Assembly: GCF_030272615.1 (NCBI RefSeq)
Contig: NC_081405.1
Coordinates: forward strand, 24,347,272-24,411,271
From: Cryptomeria japonica
Taxonomy: Eukaryota > Streptophyta > Pinopsida > Cupressales > Cupressaceae
Reading direction: 5' to 3'
DNA: 64,000 nt
Part shown: positions 47,901 through 59,159 of the stretch, piece by piece
Numbering within the stretch: position 1 is the first letter of the stretch
Layout: each line of letters starts with the position of its first letter
Program-made: the position numbers and the translations under genes
Notes under the pieces: model-generated
Told to the model about the DNA's origin: nothing
The model's database searches: none
What the model saw: the letters and a program-made list of their open reading frames with translations, nothing else

Positions 47901-49578
47901 TAAGAACTCTTTACCAGTATTAAGTAAGACACTAGGTGTTCTTGAGGTTCCCTCATCATTCTCTATCAGAGACTAAATCTTATAGGTTCTGTTGTCCTTC
48001 TTGAAGGAAATGGAGTTCTCCTCTCCATCATAGATCACCTTCCTATCAAATTGCCAGGGTCTACCTAGCAGCAGATGATAAGCATCCATGGGTAACACGT
48101 CACAAAGGATCTTATCCTTGTATCCTCCAATAGAGAACTCTACCCAAGTCTGTTCATTAACAAGCACACTCTATCCTTGATAACCATGTCACCTTCTAAG
48201 GGCTAGTGTGGGGTGTCTTTGTGAGTTTCAACTTCTTGGCTGCCTCATCTGATACGATGTTATCAGTTGACCTTGAATCAACTATCACCTTGCAAACCTT
48301 ACCAATGATTTTGCATCTCACCCTAAACAATGCTCTCCTATGCTTAGGTTCATCCTTAACCAGTTGTCTTATCAAGACCCTATTGAACATCACATTTTCT
48401 CCAATCTCTAATTCAATATGGTCCACCTCAGGTGTTTTGCTGCTTGATGTGTCTTCATGGGCATAAGCAACCCTCTTTCCACTGTTTGATGAGGTAGGCT
48501 TGTCAGAGCATCTATAGGTCAGGTGTCCAAATTGACCACAATTATAGCATTTCATGGTTGCAAAGTAGGAATTACCCCTGCCGGTACCTCTGCCCCTATT
48601 TGGGCCCCCTTGTGCACCTCTTCCTCAAGAATGGCCTCCTCTAAGAGTGGTTTCAATGTTATGCTCAGTCAATTTGGACTCTCCTTGATTCCTTTGCTCA
48701 CTTGCCTTGCTTTGGTAACCACCTCGGTGACTCATTTGATCTCTACCTCTACCTCTACTCCTGTTGTTGGAGTCTCCCTTCCTTTTGTTACTCTCTTCCA
48801 CCTTAGCAGCAACCTGATGACACTTTTGGATAGTGGTAGGAGTCCATAGGCTTATCTCCTCTTGGATGTTCCACTTTAGGCCACTTAGATACCTAGCCAC
48901 CTTGATAGATTCCTCTTCTTGGACTTTGGATCTAAGACAAAGCTTCTAAAACTCCTCCATGTAAGAGGCCGCATCAAGATCTTTTTGCTTCAATCCCTGT
49001 CTCTTCTTATGAAGTTGGACTTCATAATCCTTTGGCAAGTAATTCTCCTTGATCTTACTCACCATGGCCTTCTAGTTTGCAATAGGTAGCTTCCCCATGC
49101 TAATTCTCTCCTCTTGCAAGTACTTCCACCATGTCAAGGCTGCTCCTCTTAGTCTTGATTTGGCAACCTTAACCTTTTGGGCTTCTGTCACACCTTCACA
49201 CTCAAAATGGTTCTCCATACCCTCAATCCATTCCATGACGGTGTCAATATCCATCCTTCCACTGAAATGTGGCAATCCTTCAAAAGCTTTTGTATTCAAA
49301 GCTTTGATGGCCTTTACAAAAGGTTCTTCATTGATTAAGGGGTCTGGTTCAGGTATGATGTCGTCTATATCAATAACTTTCTTGCCTCTGTCACTAGTGT
49401 CCGCACCCCAGAGTTCTTGTGCTCTATGATCAACCACTTCTTGCAGCTTGTTCCTTATCTCACTCATAGCATCTTCAAGGAGTCTATTTTTCTCCTTTTG
49501 CTCTTCTACCTCCCTAGCCAGCTCTACGTTAGTGACCATTATGTTCTCCCCTACTGATTCACCAAAATATAGAGACAT
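44944..49578 (-). pseudogene. gag-pol: Broken gag-pol polyprotein of a chromovirus
   Basis: Starts at ATG 49578, 26 bp inside the PBS. Gag: 49578-48560, with HFSGRMDIDTVMEWIEGME, AALTWWKYLQEE and zinc knuckle CYNCGQFGHLTYRC at ~48549. Protease at ~48279 has D-S-R-S where D-S-G is expected. A frame change occurs near 48172. Reverse transcriptase is in 47876-46593, catalytic YLDD at 47240-47229. RNase H follows (LECDASGIAVGGVLSQ). TAG at 46595-46593 and TAA at 46322-46320 interrupt. Integrase has an intact H-H-C-C finger (46230-46100), but the first catalytic Asp is Glu (46019-46017) and the final Glu is Lys (45729-45727). A second frame change is near 45840 and a stop near 45885. The C-terminal chromodomain-like segment (HLVKWAGQPESEVTW) ends at 44944. 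Internal stops also lie at 49072, 48945, 48625 and 48196. Dead copy. Confidence 0.93.
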
Positions 49579-49603
49579 GCACGGTCCACCAAATCTTTAA
49601 CCT

Positions 49604-49616
49604 GCTCTGATACCAA
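49604..49616 (-). promoter_or_regulatory. Primer-binding site, tRNA-iMet
   Basis: Minus-strand TTGGTATCAGAGC, two bases from the 5' LTR end. Confidence 0.92.
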
Positions 49617-49618
49617 TC

Positions 49619-51212
49619 TGATGGGAATGGAAATGGGATAGACTAGCCTAGCCTATGCCCTTTGATCCTCCCCTTGGATCACTAGGTGATCCAACCACAC
49701 CCTAGGGTCTCTAGGAGTTCCCTTGCTTGTGGAATCCCCTCACCTTGCCCAATCCACCCACCAACAACATGTGATTATTCTCCTAAGCTCTCACCTACTC
49801 ACAAGCTTCAAAAACCCTTACATAGGCTAATAAGGGTTTAACTCTTCCTACACCTTCTCAGGTCCTAGCAAGGATAAGACAGGTCTTTGACATTTTTCTC
49901 CATCCATTCATGTGCCCCCAAGAAGTTTTCACCTTCCTACTTGTTACCAATCTCACTATTTTGCTTCTTTCTTACAAAATAGGGCTACAAGGAATGTGCC
50001 CCTATTAGGCCTCCACTCCGGACTTTTAGGGCTTCTTCTTGCAAACAATGCCAAAACTTGTGAAACTCCCCAAAGGGATTGTTATTGATTTGACCAAGGC
50101 TCAAGGGTTTTCCTAGTTTTGGGTCCCCAAGTGTCCGTACACTGCCCTAGGTGAATTTAAGGGTTTTTTTTAGGGTTTTTAAGGGTTTTTAGGCCTGCCA
50201 GGGTCACAGTGATGGTTTGTTGTCTTCACCACCTTGTCTGGATTGGTGGAAGCTCCTCTTTCTCACCAATGATGCTCCACACACCCCTCTACAACTTCTT
50301 CAAAGGGTTCCTCCTTCCTTGTCCTTCCTTGCTCTCACGGACCTCTGAAATCTTGACCCTTCCTAGCTGGGCACAAACCAGTCTCGCCTAGGAGTGGGTC
50401 TTTGAAAGGCTTTCCTGCATCTTCAAGGGCCTTGCTTCCTCTGAGATACTGTACAAGGTTTGCACTCCTATTCCCCATGGTTTCATGGTGTTTCCATAAT
50501 GGGAATAGGAGTTGTCAACCCATTTACACAAAACAGTCCAAAACTGGACAGTAAGGAAGAAATTTACAAAATATTTACAAACACACCAAAAATTGTAAAA
50601 CAAACTTAATCTAAGTGCTCAAAATGAATGTGTCAACACTCAACAAGACCCCCAATATAGTTTAGGTTCCAGAACAATCCATTAACAATCCTTCATTGCT
50701 CCATTTGTGCCGACTGGCACCCAAAAGACAGTCACAGTCAAGGTCTTTTTCCTTTGGCTATACAATCTAACATCCAACCCCTCATTTTAGGGTTTGCACC
50801 AATTTATAATGTCTTTGCATCGGTTTGTGTGCTAGGGTTAGGGTTCCCAATGCCAAGCTAAGGTTATGACCTATTAGGTGGAAAAGTTGCATGACAACTT
50901 TGAAAAGTTGTCATGCAACTTTTTGCAACTTTTGAGCAACTTTTGCAATGTTGCTTTTCTTGACTTTTAGGCCTACATTGGGCTATCCTATGGACACAAC
51001 TATGCTAAAAGGACCCCAAACACATCAATGGACACACATACCTTCTACTCCAAAAGAAAACTCAACCTAGACTTGTGAACCTAGGACCTAAACTAGGACC
51101 TAAACAAAACCAATGAGCTCTTGGCTCTTATTACATTTACATGGCTTCTTAAAGAAGCAAAATCCCAACAAAATCAAATGGTGGAAGACTTTAGAAGGGT
51201 GCTCCTGCACCA
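49619..51212 (-). repeat. 5' LTR of the gypsy element
   Basis: On the plus strand TGATGGGAATGG...CTCCTGCACCA, 1,594 bp. Very similar to 43342-44923, including the GTTGCATGACAACTT hairpin at ~50885-50925. Confidence 0.92.
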
Positions 51213-52095
51213 AGATCTTTGATGAATTGCATAAGTGGTATTGGTGTAGCTTTTGATGGAGTTTCAAGATGTTGTTGATGATCATGTTCAAGACTTGGTG
51301 TTTGGAGACCATTGCTGAAGTGTGTGGACCTATACTTGGTCCCGGTTGATCTAGGTTATGGACCGACTTTAATGTAATGTGTGGATAAGACCTATTGATG
51401 TATTTTTGGAATGTCTTATGTGTTGATATTACTTGTTTGGTCTAAGGTCGTCATGGTTTGTAATTATGTAATTGGTTTATTGTCTGGTGGCTCACCTAAT
51501 TGTTTATGGGTGAGGGTTTGTATAAATATATGTAAGATCTCATTGTAGATCATCACGATCAATGAAAAAGGTCATGGTCAAGGAAAGTAATGTGCAAGTA
51601 AATGTAATATTAGTCAGGTAGAGGAGTTGGTCGATCATTGGAAATTGAATTGGGTTTATGTAAGAGGATTTACTCCTCCAATATTGAGCTTAACCGGAAT
51701 TGTACTCAGGCATAGGAGATGCTATCTTTTGCAGTTCAACAATTCTCTGAATTGTAGTATGGATTTATGTGTAGTCAGTGAGGCTCATTTTGTGATGAGC
51801 AGTGTGCTCTAGGTTGTTGGCCTTCCTGCAAGTATAGGCCCCTTCATTGTAATTCACATACTTACTGTAGAAGTATTATCTGATTGTGGGTAGGCTTGCC
51901 ACCGTGGTTTTCCATGTACAAATCTTGGTGTTGTGTGGATGGCTTTTATTCTATGATTATTGTTTATGCTTAATTGATTAACTATTATTCCGATATTAAA
52001 GTTTTAATTGTTGAATGTTCCTGTAATCTGAGACAACTGATTCACCCCCCCCCCCCTCCTTAGTTGTCTTCCGGTTATCTGAACTGTCTAATATA

Positions 52096-53098
52096 ACCAT
52101 ACCATTACAAACAATAATAGTTGTTTTTCATAATCATGTGGTTGAAACTTATAAATTAACCAATAGTCTTCAACTTGTTGATTGCAGTGAAAAAGGGTCG
52201 TGTTTAAACAATCATTATCTTCACGTCCCTTGGCCAAAATTAAAAGTTTAATATTTTTGGATGTTTTGAAAAGGTGACACAACGAGGAATAAAACTCAAA
52301 AATAATTTTACAAGAATCTCAAACACACATGAGCAACTATCTCCACAACTCAACTTACTAGATTTTGATTAGAATAATAATTCCTTTCTTTGAAGAGAAG
52401 GGTTATCATTTGAACAAAGTTTCAAGAACAATTTATGGTTTTAAATACATTTTTAAGATTCCTCTACACTCTATGTTTCCTCAGATACTTGAAACTCTTT
52501 TAGATATACAGATTATGCGATTTATGTAAATAATTCTACTAATGCTTTTCATCTTATGAATAAGCCTAGTAACAAGACTAACTAGATCAAACGATAATGT
52601 GATTTAGCTTAACCATAATGTTTAGCTAAACATATGATATAACTACATTCATTACTTACATGAAAAATAATCTACAACACTTGCTTGTTGCACTTGCTAT
52701 TACAATAAATGTATTTATGTTGTTATGGAAACATTACATCACACAAAATTGTAAGTTCAAAATCCTGTTTTAGAATACTTTATAGCTGAATTTCCTTTAG
52801 AGTTGATGTCTAGAAACAATCACAATATGATTTGTTTAGCTCACCACCAAGTGAGACACCAATTTGGTGTATGAGACCTCATTACATAAGTTCAAAAATG
52901 ATTTTTTTTTTCCAATTACCTCATATGTTGTTCAATTTTTCTTTTGTCTGAGTTTCAAACATTCGACTAAGCTTATTGTGATGAATCAAGTCTTCCCAAT
53001 CCTTATAAGTCTAGGATACCAAAGGATGCAAAAATATGAACTACCACAATGTTCCATACAATATCCTCTCTTTTGGTATCAATTTTCAATAAAGGATG
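52096..53098. other. AT-rich stretch, nothing recognised
   Basis: No coding motif, terminal repeats or RNA gene seen. It ends at the TSD of the next solo LTR. Confidence 0.45.
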
Positions 53099-54749
53099 TG
53101 ATAACTCAATGATGAACCACTAGTACCGAACCAGTACTGAGAGGGGGGGGGGTGTGAATCAGTACAAACACAAATACAGTCAAAAACCAGTTTGACAGCA
53201 AATACCCCAAATGACTGATAAACAGGGATACCGGTAAAACAGAGTGCAACCAGTAACATTCAGTATAGCTCAATCAGTCATGAACCAGTCACTCAATAAG
53301 CTTTCCTCTTAACTCAATACTACAGTATCATTATATTCTCATGCATAAACCAGTAAACTTGACCATCAGATCTTCACAACAATGAGTTCAATATGTTTTA
53401 TCTTCACAACAATGAGTTCAATATGTTTTATAGGCAGGCATAAAACATAGAACCTTCATGTGCTTAACAGATAAAACAAAGCATCACAAGACAGAAGCAT
53501 TTCACATGATACACATAATTTTCACGTGGAAACTCAACTGGGAAAAACAACGGTGGGGATGAATACCCACAAGCTGTTTTTGAACTCTTTAGAAGTCCGC
53601 TCTGTTAGGAGCCTTGTCCGGTTAAGGACATTACAATAGGTTCTGGTAAGAACCGATCCTGTTAAGGATCACCCGGTTAAGGGATACCCGGTTAAGGGTT
53701 AAACCCGGTAGGGTCACCTTGTTAGAGGATTTCAAGAACTCAATAGCTGAAAGGATCTCCTAAGCTTCTCTAGCTTCTCATAACTCATTAGCCTTGAGTT
53801 ACCCGGTTAAGGGATTTGAAACAAGCCAGTTAAGACCACCCGATTTAAGGGATTTTGAATCAAGCCAGTTAAGGCTACCCTGTTAGGGGATTTTACAACT
53901 GTTGAAGTGGTTAGAGATCAACAGGTATTACAATGATCTGTTAACAATACTTAATGCTAATGCAGATCTGTTTAGGCTCCTCTTTTCCTTCTGCACATTC
54001 ACTTTGCAGGTATCTCTTCTCTCCTTTGGTCTGGCAAGAATCACGTATCACTTTCCTTGGATACACACTCACAACTTTTGCCAACAACCTCAGAAAGAAA
54101 CCCAACATCAACCTTATAGGAGACATACAGGTCAGTAGCAAAAACCCTAAACCCTAAACCTGTTAGGTTAAGCAATTCAAACGGTTTGATCCTAACCGTT
54201 GAATCATGCTGCATTAAATGCAACAATCTTGAATCGATCTCAAGACATTCTCCATCATCCATTATCCACCGTTTTCATGGTGGCTGATAACCCATCATGC
54301 GTTATCACCGTTTGATAGACTTCACAAATTCCCGAGGTAGATAGGAATAGTCATCTTCATGCAAGATCCTTCACGCACACAGAGCTTACGTGGCAACACG
54401 ATCTGTCCTCCATCATACTGCTAACTCATCACACAAAGATCGCCGATTGAGTCACACAGACTTGAGGTACTCCAACCGGAAACCCCGAAGTGGAAGCTGC
54501 CTACCAATTGGTAGTCATACAGTGCTTCCATGTGCCGGTTCCCATAACTTCATGTCGGTTCACCTTGAACAAATATGCCGCTTCACTTTGGCATATAAAC
54601 CAGTTCACACATATGCCGGTTCCTCTCTCTTCACTTATCACGTGTTGGTTCACACTATGTCCCATATTGACATCAATGACAACATACAATATCATTATGT
54701 CTTCATGCCAGTTCACATAAGGCTCATGCCAGTTCACATAATGCCAACA
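53099..54749 (-). mobile_element. Copia-like solo LTR (TSD GGATG)
   Basis: 1,651 bp flanked by GGATG at 53094-53098 and 54750-54754. On the minus strand it starts TGTTGGCATTATG and ends GAGTTATCA. It shares TTGTCATTGATGTCAA near its start with the LTRs at 3772 and 43060. Near its end it has TCCCCACCGTTGTTTTTCCC and GATTCACACC followed by a C run (G run 53143-53152). It carries an array of CCCTTAACCGGGT words (53610-53890) and a telomere-like AAACCCTAAACCCTAAACC (54142-54160). No coding frame, PBS or PPT inside. Confidence 0.88.
53610..53890 (-). repeat. CCCTTAACCGGGT array inside the solo LTR
   Basis: On the plus strand about eleven variants of CCCGGTTAAGGG/CCTGTTAAGGAT/CCAGTTAAG, the best at 53671, 53686 and 53798. 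The LTR at 10543 has a shorter related block (CCTTTAACCAGGTA, CCTAACAGGGTA) at the same relative position. Confidence 0.65.
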
Positions 54750-54754
54750 GGATG

Positions 54755-57217
54755 ACACTTAGAAATGTTGTTGGTAATCATGTACTTATACTGATATCAA
54801 TGAATATCGATTATTTACTACTATGGCCGAGATTTCTATGTATTAATGGCTAGGGATTGCATCACTCAAATGAATCATTTAAGTTCAACCAACATACCTA
54901 CTTCAAACTTTCCATTTTTTCCACAAGATTTTTGGTTCATTTTTTCAATTTACAAATTCCTAGTCACAATCTCTTGTATATTAATTACAAAGAGGTGTGA
55001 AATAGTCTCATGGATCACATCCAAGAAGTTCAAGAAAAACATATTCAATAATAAATTAACTTTCTCCTTTATGTAGCATGGTCATTTATCAATAATTTGG
55101 ATCAACAAACAAGGATTGCAAGTATACATACTACCAACTACAAATACAATGGGTAAATGTCATTTCCCTCCAGATCAACCTATCAAATGATATTCATAAT
55201 CACCTCATTTGATACCTGAGTACTCAATAGGTTATCTTAAACAAAAATACATAAGAATATCTCTCACCAACAATGCCCTTTGAGACTTTATATCAACCAA
55301 GCATGTACAAGTTGTACCCAATGCTTCTAACCACACAACCATGTCCATGGTAGACTATATCTATTATTAAAATATCTTTTTTTGTGAACACTATACCAAG
55401 GATGTTTTATATTTTTTTTGGATTTTTTAAAGACATTTTATGTTTTTTTTTTAAATTTTAGAGGACTTTTTTCAATGTTTTTGGATTTTTTTAAGGACAT
55501 TTTGAAAGATGTTTGGATTAATGATTGAGGTAAAAGACACATGTCAGTATTTATTCTCAAAAAAGATGTATTTGTTTGGCCCCAATATCTAGCACGACGT
55601 AAAAAATTATGAATGGATGAATGAATTAGTGGGAAGGAAATGGATAGGTGAAAGATGGAGGTGGCTTTTTATGGAATCAGAACTGATTTGATTTTCAAGA
55701 ACTATCTCGCAATGGGATGACATGTTTATCCAATCTTAGGCACTAGATATGTCACTACAAGGTGATGGAATGGTGCATTAAATGGCATGTGGTGCACAAG
55801 AATGGACATGTCAAGAAGATTCTAAAAATATTTTTTGCATTTTATGTCCTTGAGTTTAATCAAGATCAAGGTATGGATGTGGATGGGATGGAGATAGGAT
55901 ATGAAAAATATAAGCAAGATCAAAGGTGATAATGGATTATGAAAGTAAGAAATGGATAGAATAAGGGATACAGAGCGCAAGGTATGGATACGATGAAGCT
56001 AATAGGATGCATGATTCTTATGGAGATCGTTAGCCTTATCAAGATCAAAGGTGGAAAAGGGGATATGGATGTAGATAGGGTGATGGATAGTGGATGAGGG
56101 ATAAGGGGAGATGTGGTAGGTAGGATAGAGTGGATGAAACTTGCCCCAAAGTGTAGAGTGCAAGGGGATGATGGATTACACATGAGGCATGTTTGCTAGG
56201 TTTTCATCACGGTACTTGCCCAAGAAGCCACAAAAAGTGGTTTCATCAATGGACGAATTATTTCTCTTTATTTTTTGACTTTTTTTGAGAATAATGGATG
56301 CATGATAGGAGATGGTTGAAGCACTCAAGAATCTCATTCTTTGGGTGGTACCCTTTAAATATGTGCTACAATGGACCATGGCTATTGAAGGTATGCTCAA
56401 AGATGTCGGTAGGGTGATGATAAAGGGAAATGAAATGGATGATAAGTTGGAATGGGGAAAGGATTTATGTGAATGATTGGATGGGAGGGATGAAATGATG
56501 GAAAATAGGTGTTGGATAATAGATAGGATGCTGGAAGATTTGTGTTTGAGTGGATGGAAATGTTTTCAAGATCAATGTTTGGACACACCTTGAGGGGTGG
56601 TGGAGTGATGAAGGAAAATCCGATTTTGGATTTTGAGATTTTGATGGAGGATGAAGGAGGTGATGGAGTATCTAGAATAGTAGATTTTGGGACATAGAGA
56701 CCCAAAATAGGTTAGAAAGGTGGGAGATATTTAGATAGAGGAATGAAAGAAGCCTTTGGAATAACAAGTTTGGATGCCAATTTTGATTTTTCTTTAGGAT
56801 ACAATGTTTTATGAGCGACTTCGAAAAGCACATGGGTTTTTATTTGTTTTTTTCCTTTATGGTTCTTTGGAATGCATTTCTTCTATGAGTGACTTAGGAA
56901 TCCACACGTTTTTTTAATTTTACTTTTTGCTTTTGGAACAATTTTTTCTTTGATTTGATATATCTTTTAGATGGGACATGTTGATCTTTTGATGTATATG
57001 GATTTTTGTACTTATGAATTATATGCTTGGCATCCAAATTGCTTCTAGGGTTCGGAATGGGATTCATGGATGGATAGGAAATGATTGAATGTATTTTGGA
57101 TGGGTTCAAGTAGATGGATGGTTGGAAGGTTCTCAAGGATGTGTGCCTTTGTTGATCCTGATTTACAATAGGGTAACTAGATTGTGAGCTAGGGGTGATA
57201 TGGATAGTGGATGGAGG
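54755..57217. other. Intergenic; from about 55600 a purine-rich GATGG-type region
   Basis: 54755-55600 is AT-rich and unremarkable, apart from two related TTTTTTGGATTTTTTAA-type stretches near 55410-55500. From 55600 to 57217 the plus strand is dominated by GGATGG/GATGGA/AGGATGG words without fixed period. The minus-strand Pro/Ser/Ile-rich open frames (for example 56894-57250, 56397-56705) are a by-product of this composition and show no domain. Confidence 0.5.
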
Positions 57218-58509
57218 TGATAGGTCTCTAATTTGTCTTTCTATTATCAATTACATTGTAGATTTTAGTTAAATTTTATGGTATAAGCATCACGAACCTT
57301 GGTCCTAGTATGACCTATTATGGTATTCAAACTTTATTTGAGCACTTTTAATATGTTTAGTTAATGACTCTAACATAATAAATGTATGCTTATGAATGTG
57401 TATGTTATGGATGGAAATGGTTAATAACTATGCTTTGCAATGTTTTATATACTAACTTGTCATGTCACACCTTCTTTTGGCCTATAAGTGATTGATCCTA
57501 TAGCCAAACATTGTGTCAACTCCTACAGACATGGACAAAGCCAACATTGATTTGGTCAAAAGCGATTTCATGTGGATTAAGCCAAGGGCAACACTCATAC
57601 ATGGACGCCCATTATGATCTAAACTACCTAAGCATGTGCTTTTAAATAGTTTGTTGAGCTTATTTGAGTGGATAATTGTGTTTCAAATAGTTGTGAGGAA
57701 TTGTAGTCCTAATAGGACTCCTCTTCAGTTTATAGTTATTTAATTTCAGTTAATAAATCTCTCCTTGGATTTGGGATCGAGTTGTAGTTGGTTATAGAAT
57801 CAGTCATAGGATTAATATTATAAATAAACTTGCGACTGACCTAAAAATGTTAACAATTCTGTGTTATTTTTAGCAAGATATGTTTGAAGCAGGTATATAA
57901 TTTTGATGAATAAAATACAATAATTTCCTGAACCAGTCGAGTAATCTTGTGAATCTATAACAAGAGCTTACCCAAGGAAGCCCACTTGAGGTAAAGCTAC
58001 TCTTAGCATTAGTTTAGTTTAGATAGTAGTGTTTCAGGTGTTTAACATTAGAATTATCTTTTTGAATTTCAATAGCATAATAGTTTCATTGATCATTTTT
58101 TCTGTAGTAACCATAAGTGTAATAGAATAGATAGTGTGTAGGTAATGTTTAATGCATGTAAATATTTAAGTAATTTTTTATTTGTTCTTTAGATTAAGAT
58201 GTTGTAGAACAATGCTTTGTTTACACTACACATGTTCAGTCTTTGATATTTTCGTTTCAACGATAGTTATTCTTAGTGTGTATTTTTCAGCCTTCTCTTT
58301 TACTGCAATTTTTGCAATTAACATAAGGTAGCAATCTTAGATAGGATTGCAATGCACATACAATGCTACACTATTTCAAGTTCTACGACCCTTGGTTGAT
58401 AAGTAAATGCATTATTCTAAGTCATGAAGGATTGCTCAGTGTGGACAAGTATCCCTAAGTTGTGAAATTATGTTCCAATCTCAAGTGGAATTATAAGACT
58501 TGGTATTTT
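57218..58509 (+). repeat. 5' LTR, with a 481-bp extra segment
   Basis: Matches the visible start of the 3' LTR except that 57273-57753 has no counterpart there. The extra part is bounded by AGTTAA at 57267-57272 and 57748-57753. The end at ~58509 is set by the PBS, since the terminal CA is not clear. Confidence 0.65.
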
Positions 58510-58527
58510 TGGCACCGTTATCAGGGA
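58510..58527 (+). promoter_or_regulatory. Primer-binding site, tRNA-Asp type
   Basis: TGGCACCGTTATCAGGGA differs at three positions from TGGCGCCGTTGCCGGGGA, the site used by Athila-type plant elements. Confidence 0.65.
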
Positions 58528-58867
58528 TGGTGTCAAGTTATGATATTATCTAGGTTGTTTAGTAGTTTCTCGTGTTTTCTTAGACATAGGAACTATTTCT
58601 TTTAGTTTATAGGATTTTTCGATTTAAACAAACCCCAAAATTCTTTACTAACCATTTGGAGGTGCGTTGGAATAAGGGTTTTTCTTCTTGCATGCATAGA
58701 AGGAGGGACTCTTGTGGAAAATTCCTTCTCAGTACTGGTAGCCAATTCATCTCAGTAGTTGTGGTAGAATTTCAACAATACATTCACCTCCATCTTCTCC
58801 AACATTTATAATAGGCTCTAATTCATCCCATAATTCCACTCCGCATAATTATCCACCTAGACTTAGG

Positions 58868-59159
58868 ATGGGAGATGCAAACCACTATGTCGACCAAGAT
58901 GAGGAACTCCAACTTTCAATTTTCCCATTGCCCAACAAGAGAGGAATATTGTTCCCAAGAACATACCAGCTTTAGCCCTTTCAAATTTCCATGGGATTAT
59001 CTCAAGGGACATAGACACTTTCCTTTTTGAGTTTGACATCCTACATTGTAGTTATGAATACACTACAGATGCCATAGGTTAAAGTTGTTCCCTACAACTC
59101 TCAAGGATTTTGCCTTGAAGTGGTTCATGAGCTTGGGGAGAGATGTGATGGTTGACTAG
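58868..59159 (+). pseudogene. gag: Decayed gag fragment
   Basis: Pieces in shifting frames: ERNIVPKNIPALALSNFHG and FLFEFDILHCSYEYTTDA (58940-59075), then LKLFPTTLKDFALKWFMSLG after a frame change at ~59079, ending at TAG 59157. The FHG...F..FD...Y and LKDFALKWF patterns are the retrotransposon gag capsid signature of Athila/Tat elements. Nothing of the capsid C-terminal half or of a zinc knuckle follows; at ~59160 the sequence changes character, so the gag is truncated by deletion or insertion. Confidence 0.7.

Larger units (their letters stand above)
43342..51212 (-). mobile_element. Chromodomain Ty3/gypsy element, structurally complete, coding broken (TSD AGATC)
   Basis: 7,871 bp flanked by AGATC at 43337-43341 and 51213-51217. 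The 5' LTR is 49619-51212 (1,594 bp) and the 3' LTR 43342-44923 (1,582 bp). PBS and PPT are present. Gag, protease, reverse transcriptase, RNase H, integrase and a C-terminal chromodomain follow in the usual chromovirus order. A solo LTR of the same family is at 23369. It is the only element in the window with a recognisable polymerase. Confidence 0.95.
43060..52095 (+). mobile_element. Copia-like solo LTR split by the gypsy element
   Basis: Left part 43060-43341 starts TGTTGCATTGATGTTTTGTCATTGATGTCAA (quoted in two overlapping pieces: TGTTGCATTGATG and TTGTCATTGATGTCAA). Right part 51213-52095 has TATA-like GTATAAATATATG (~51526), CCACCGTGGTTTTCCATGTA (~51901) and GATTCA followed by twelve C (52045-52056) and CTTAGTTG. 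Total about 1.16 kb. It resembles the LTRs at 3772 and 54749 in these motifs. The right terminus is not clean and I could not confirm a TSD, so 52095 is approximate. Confidence 0.65.

Noticed and set aside
52045-52056. Run of twelve C as an assembly artefact
   Set aside because: C-rich runs occur at the matching place in other LTRs here (6350, 11694, 18484 and, reversed, 53143), so the tract is a family feature, though its exact length may be unreliable.
55920-57250. Minus-strand Pro/Ser-rich genes
   Set aside because: Open frames follow from the GATGG-rich composition; no domain, no conserved start context, several unlinked pieces.
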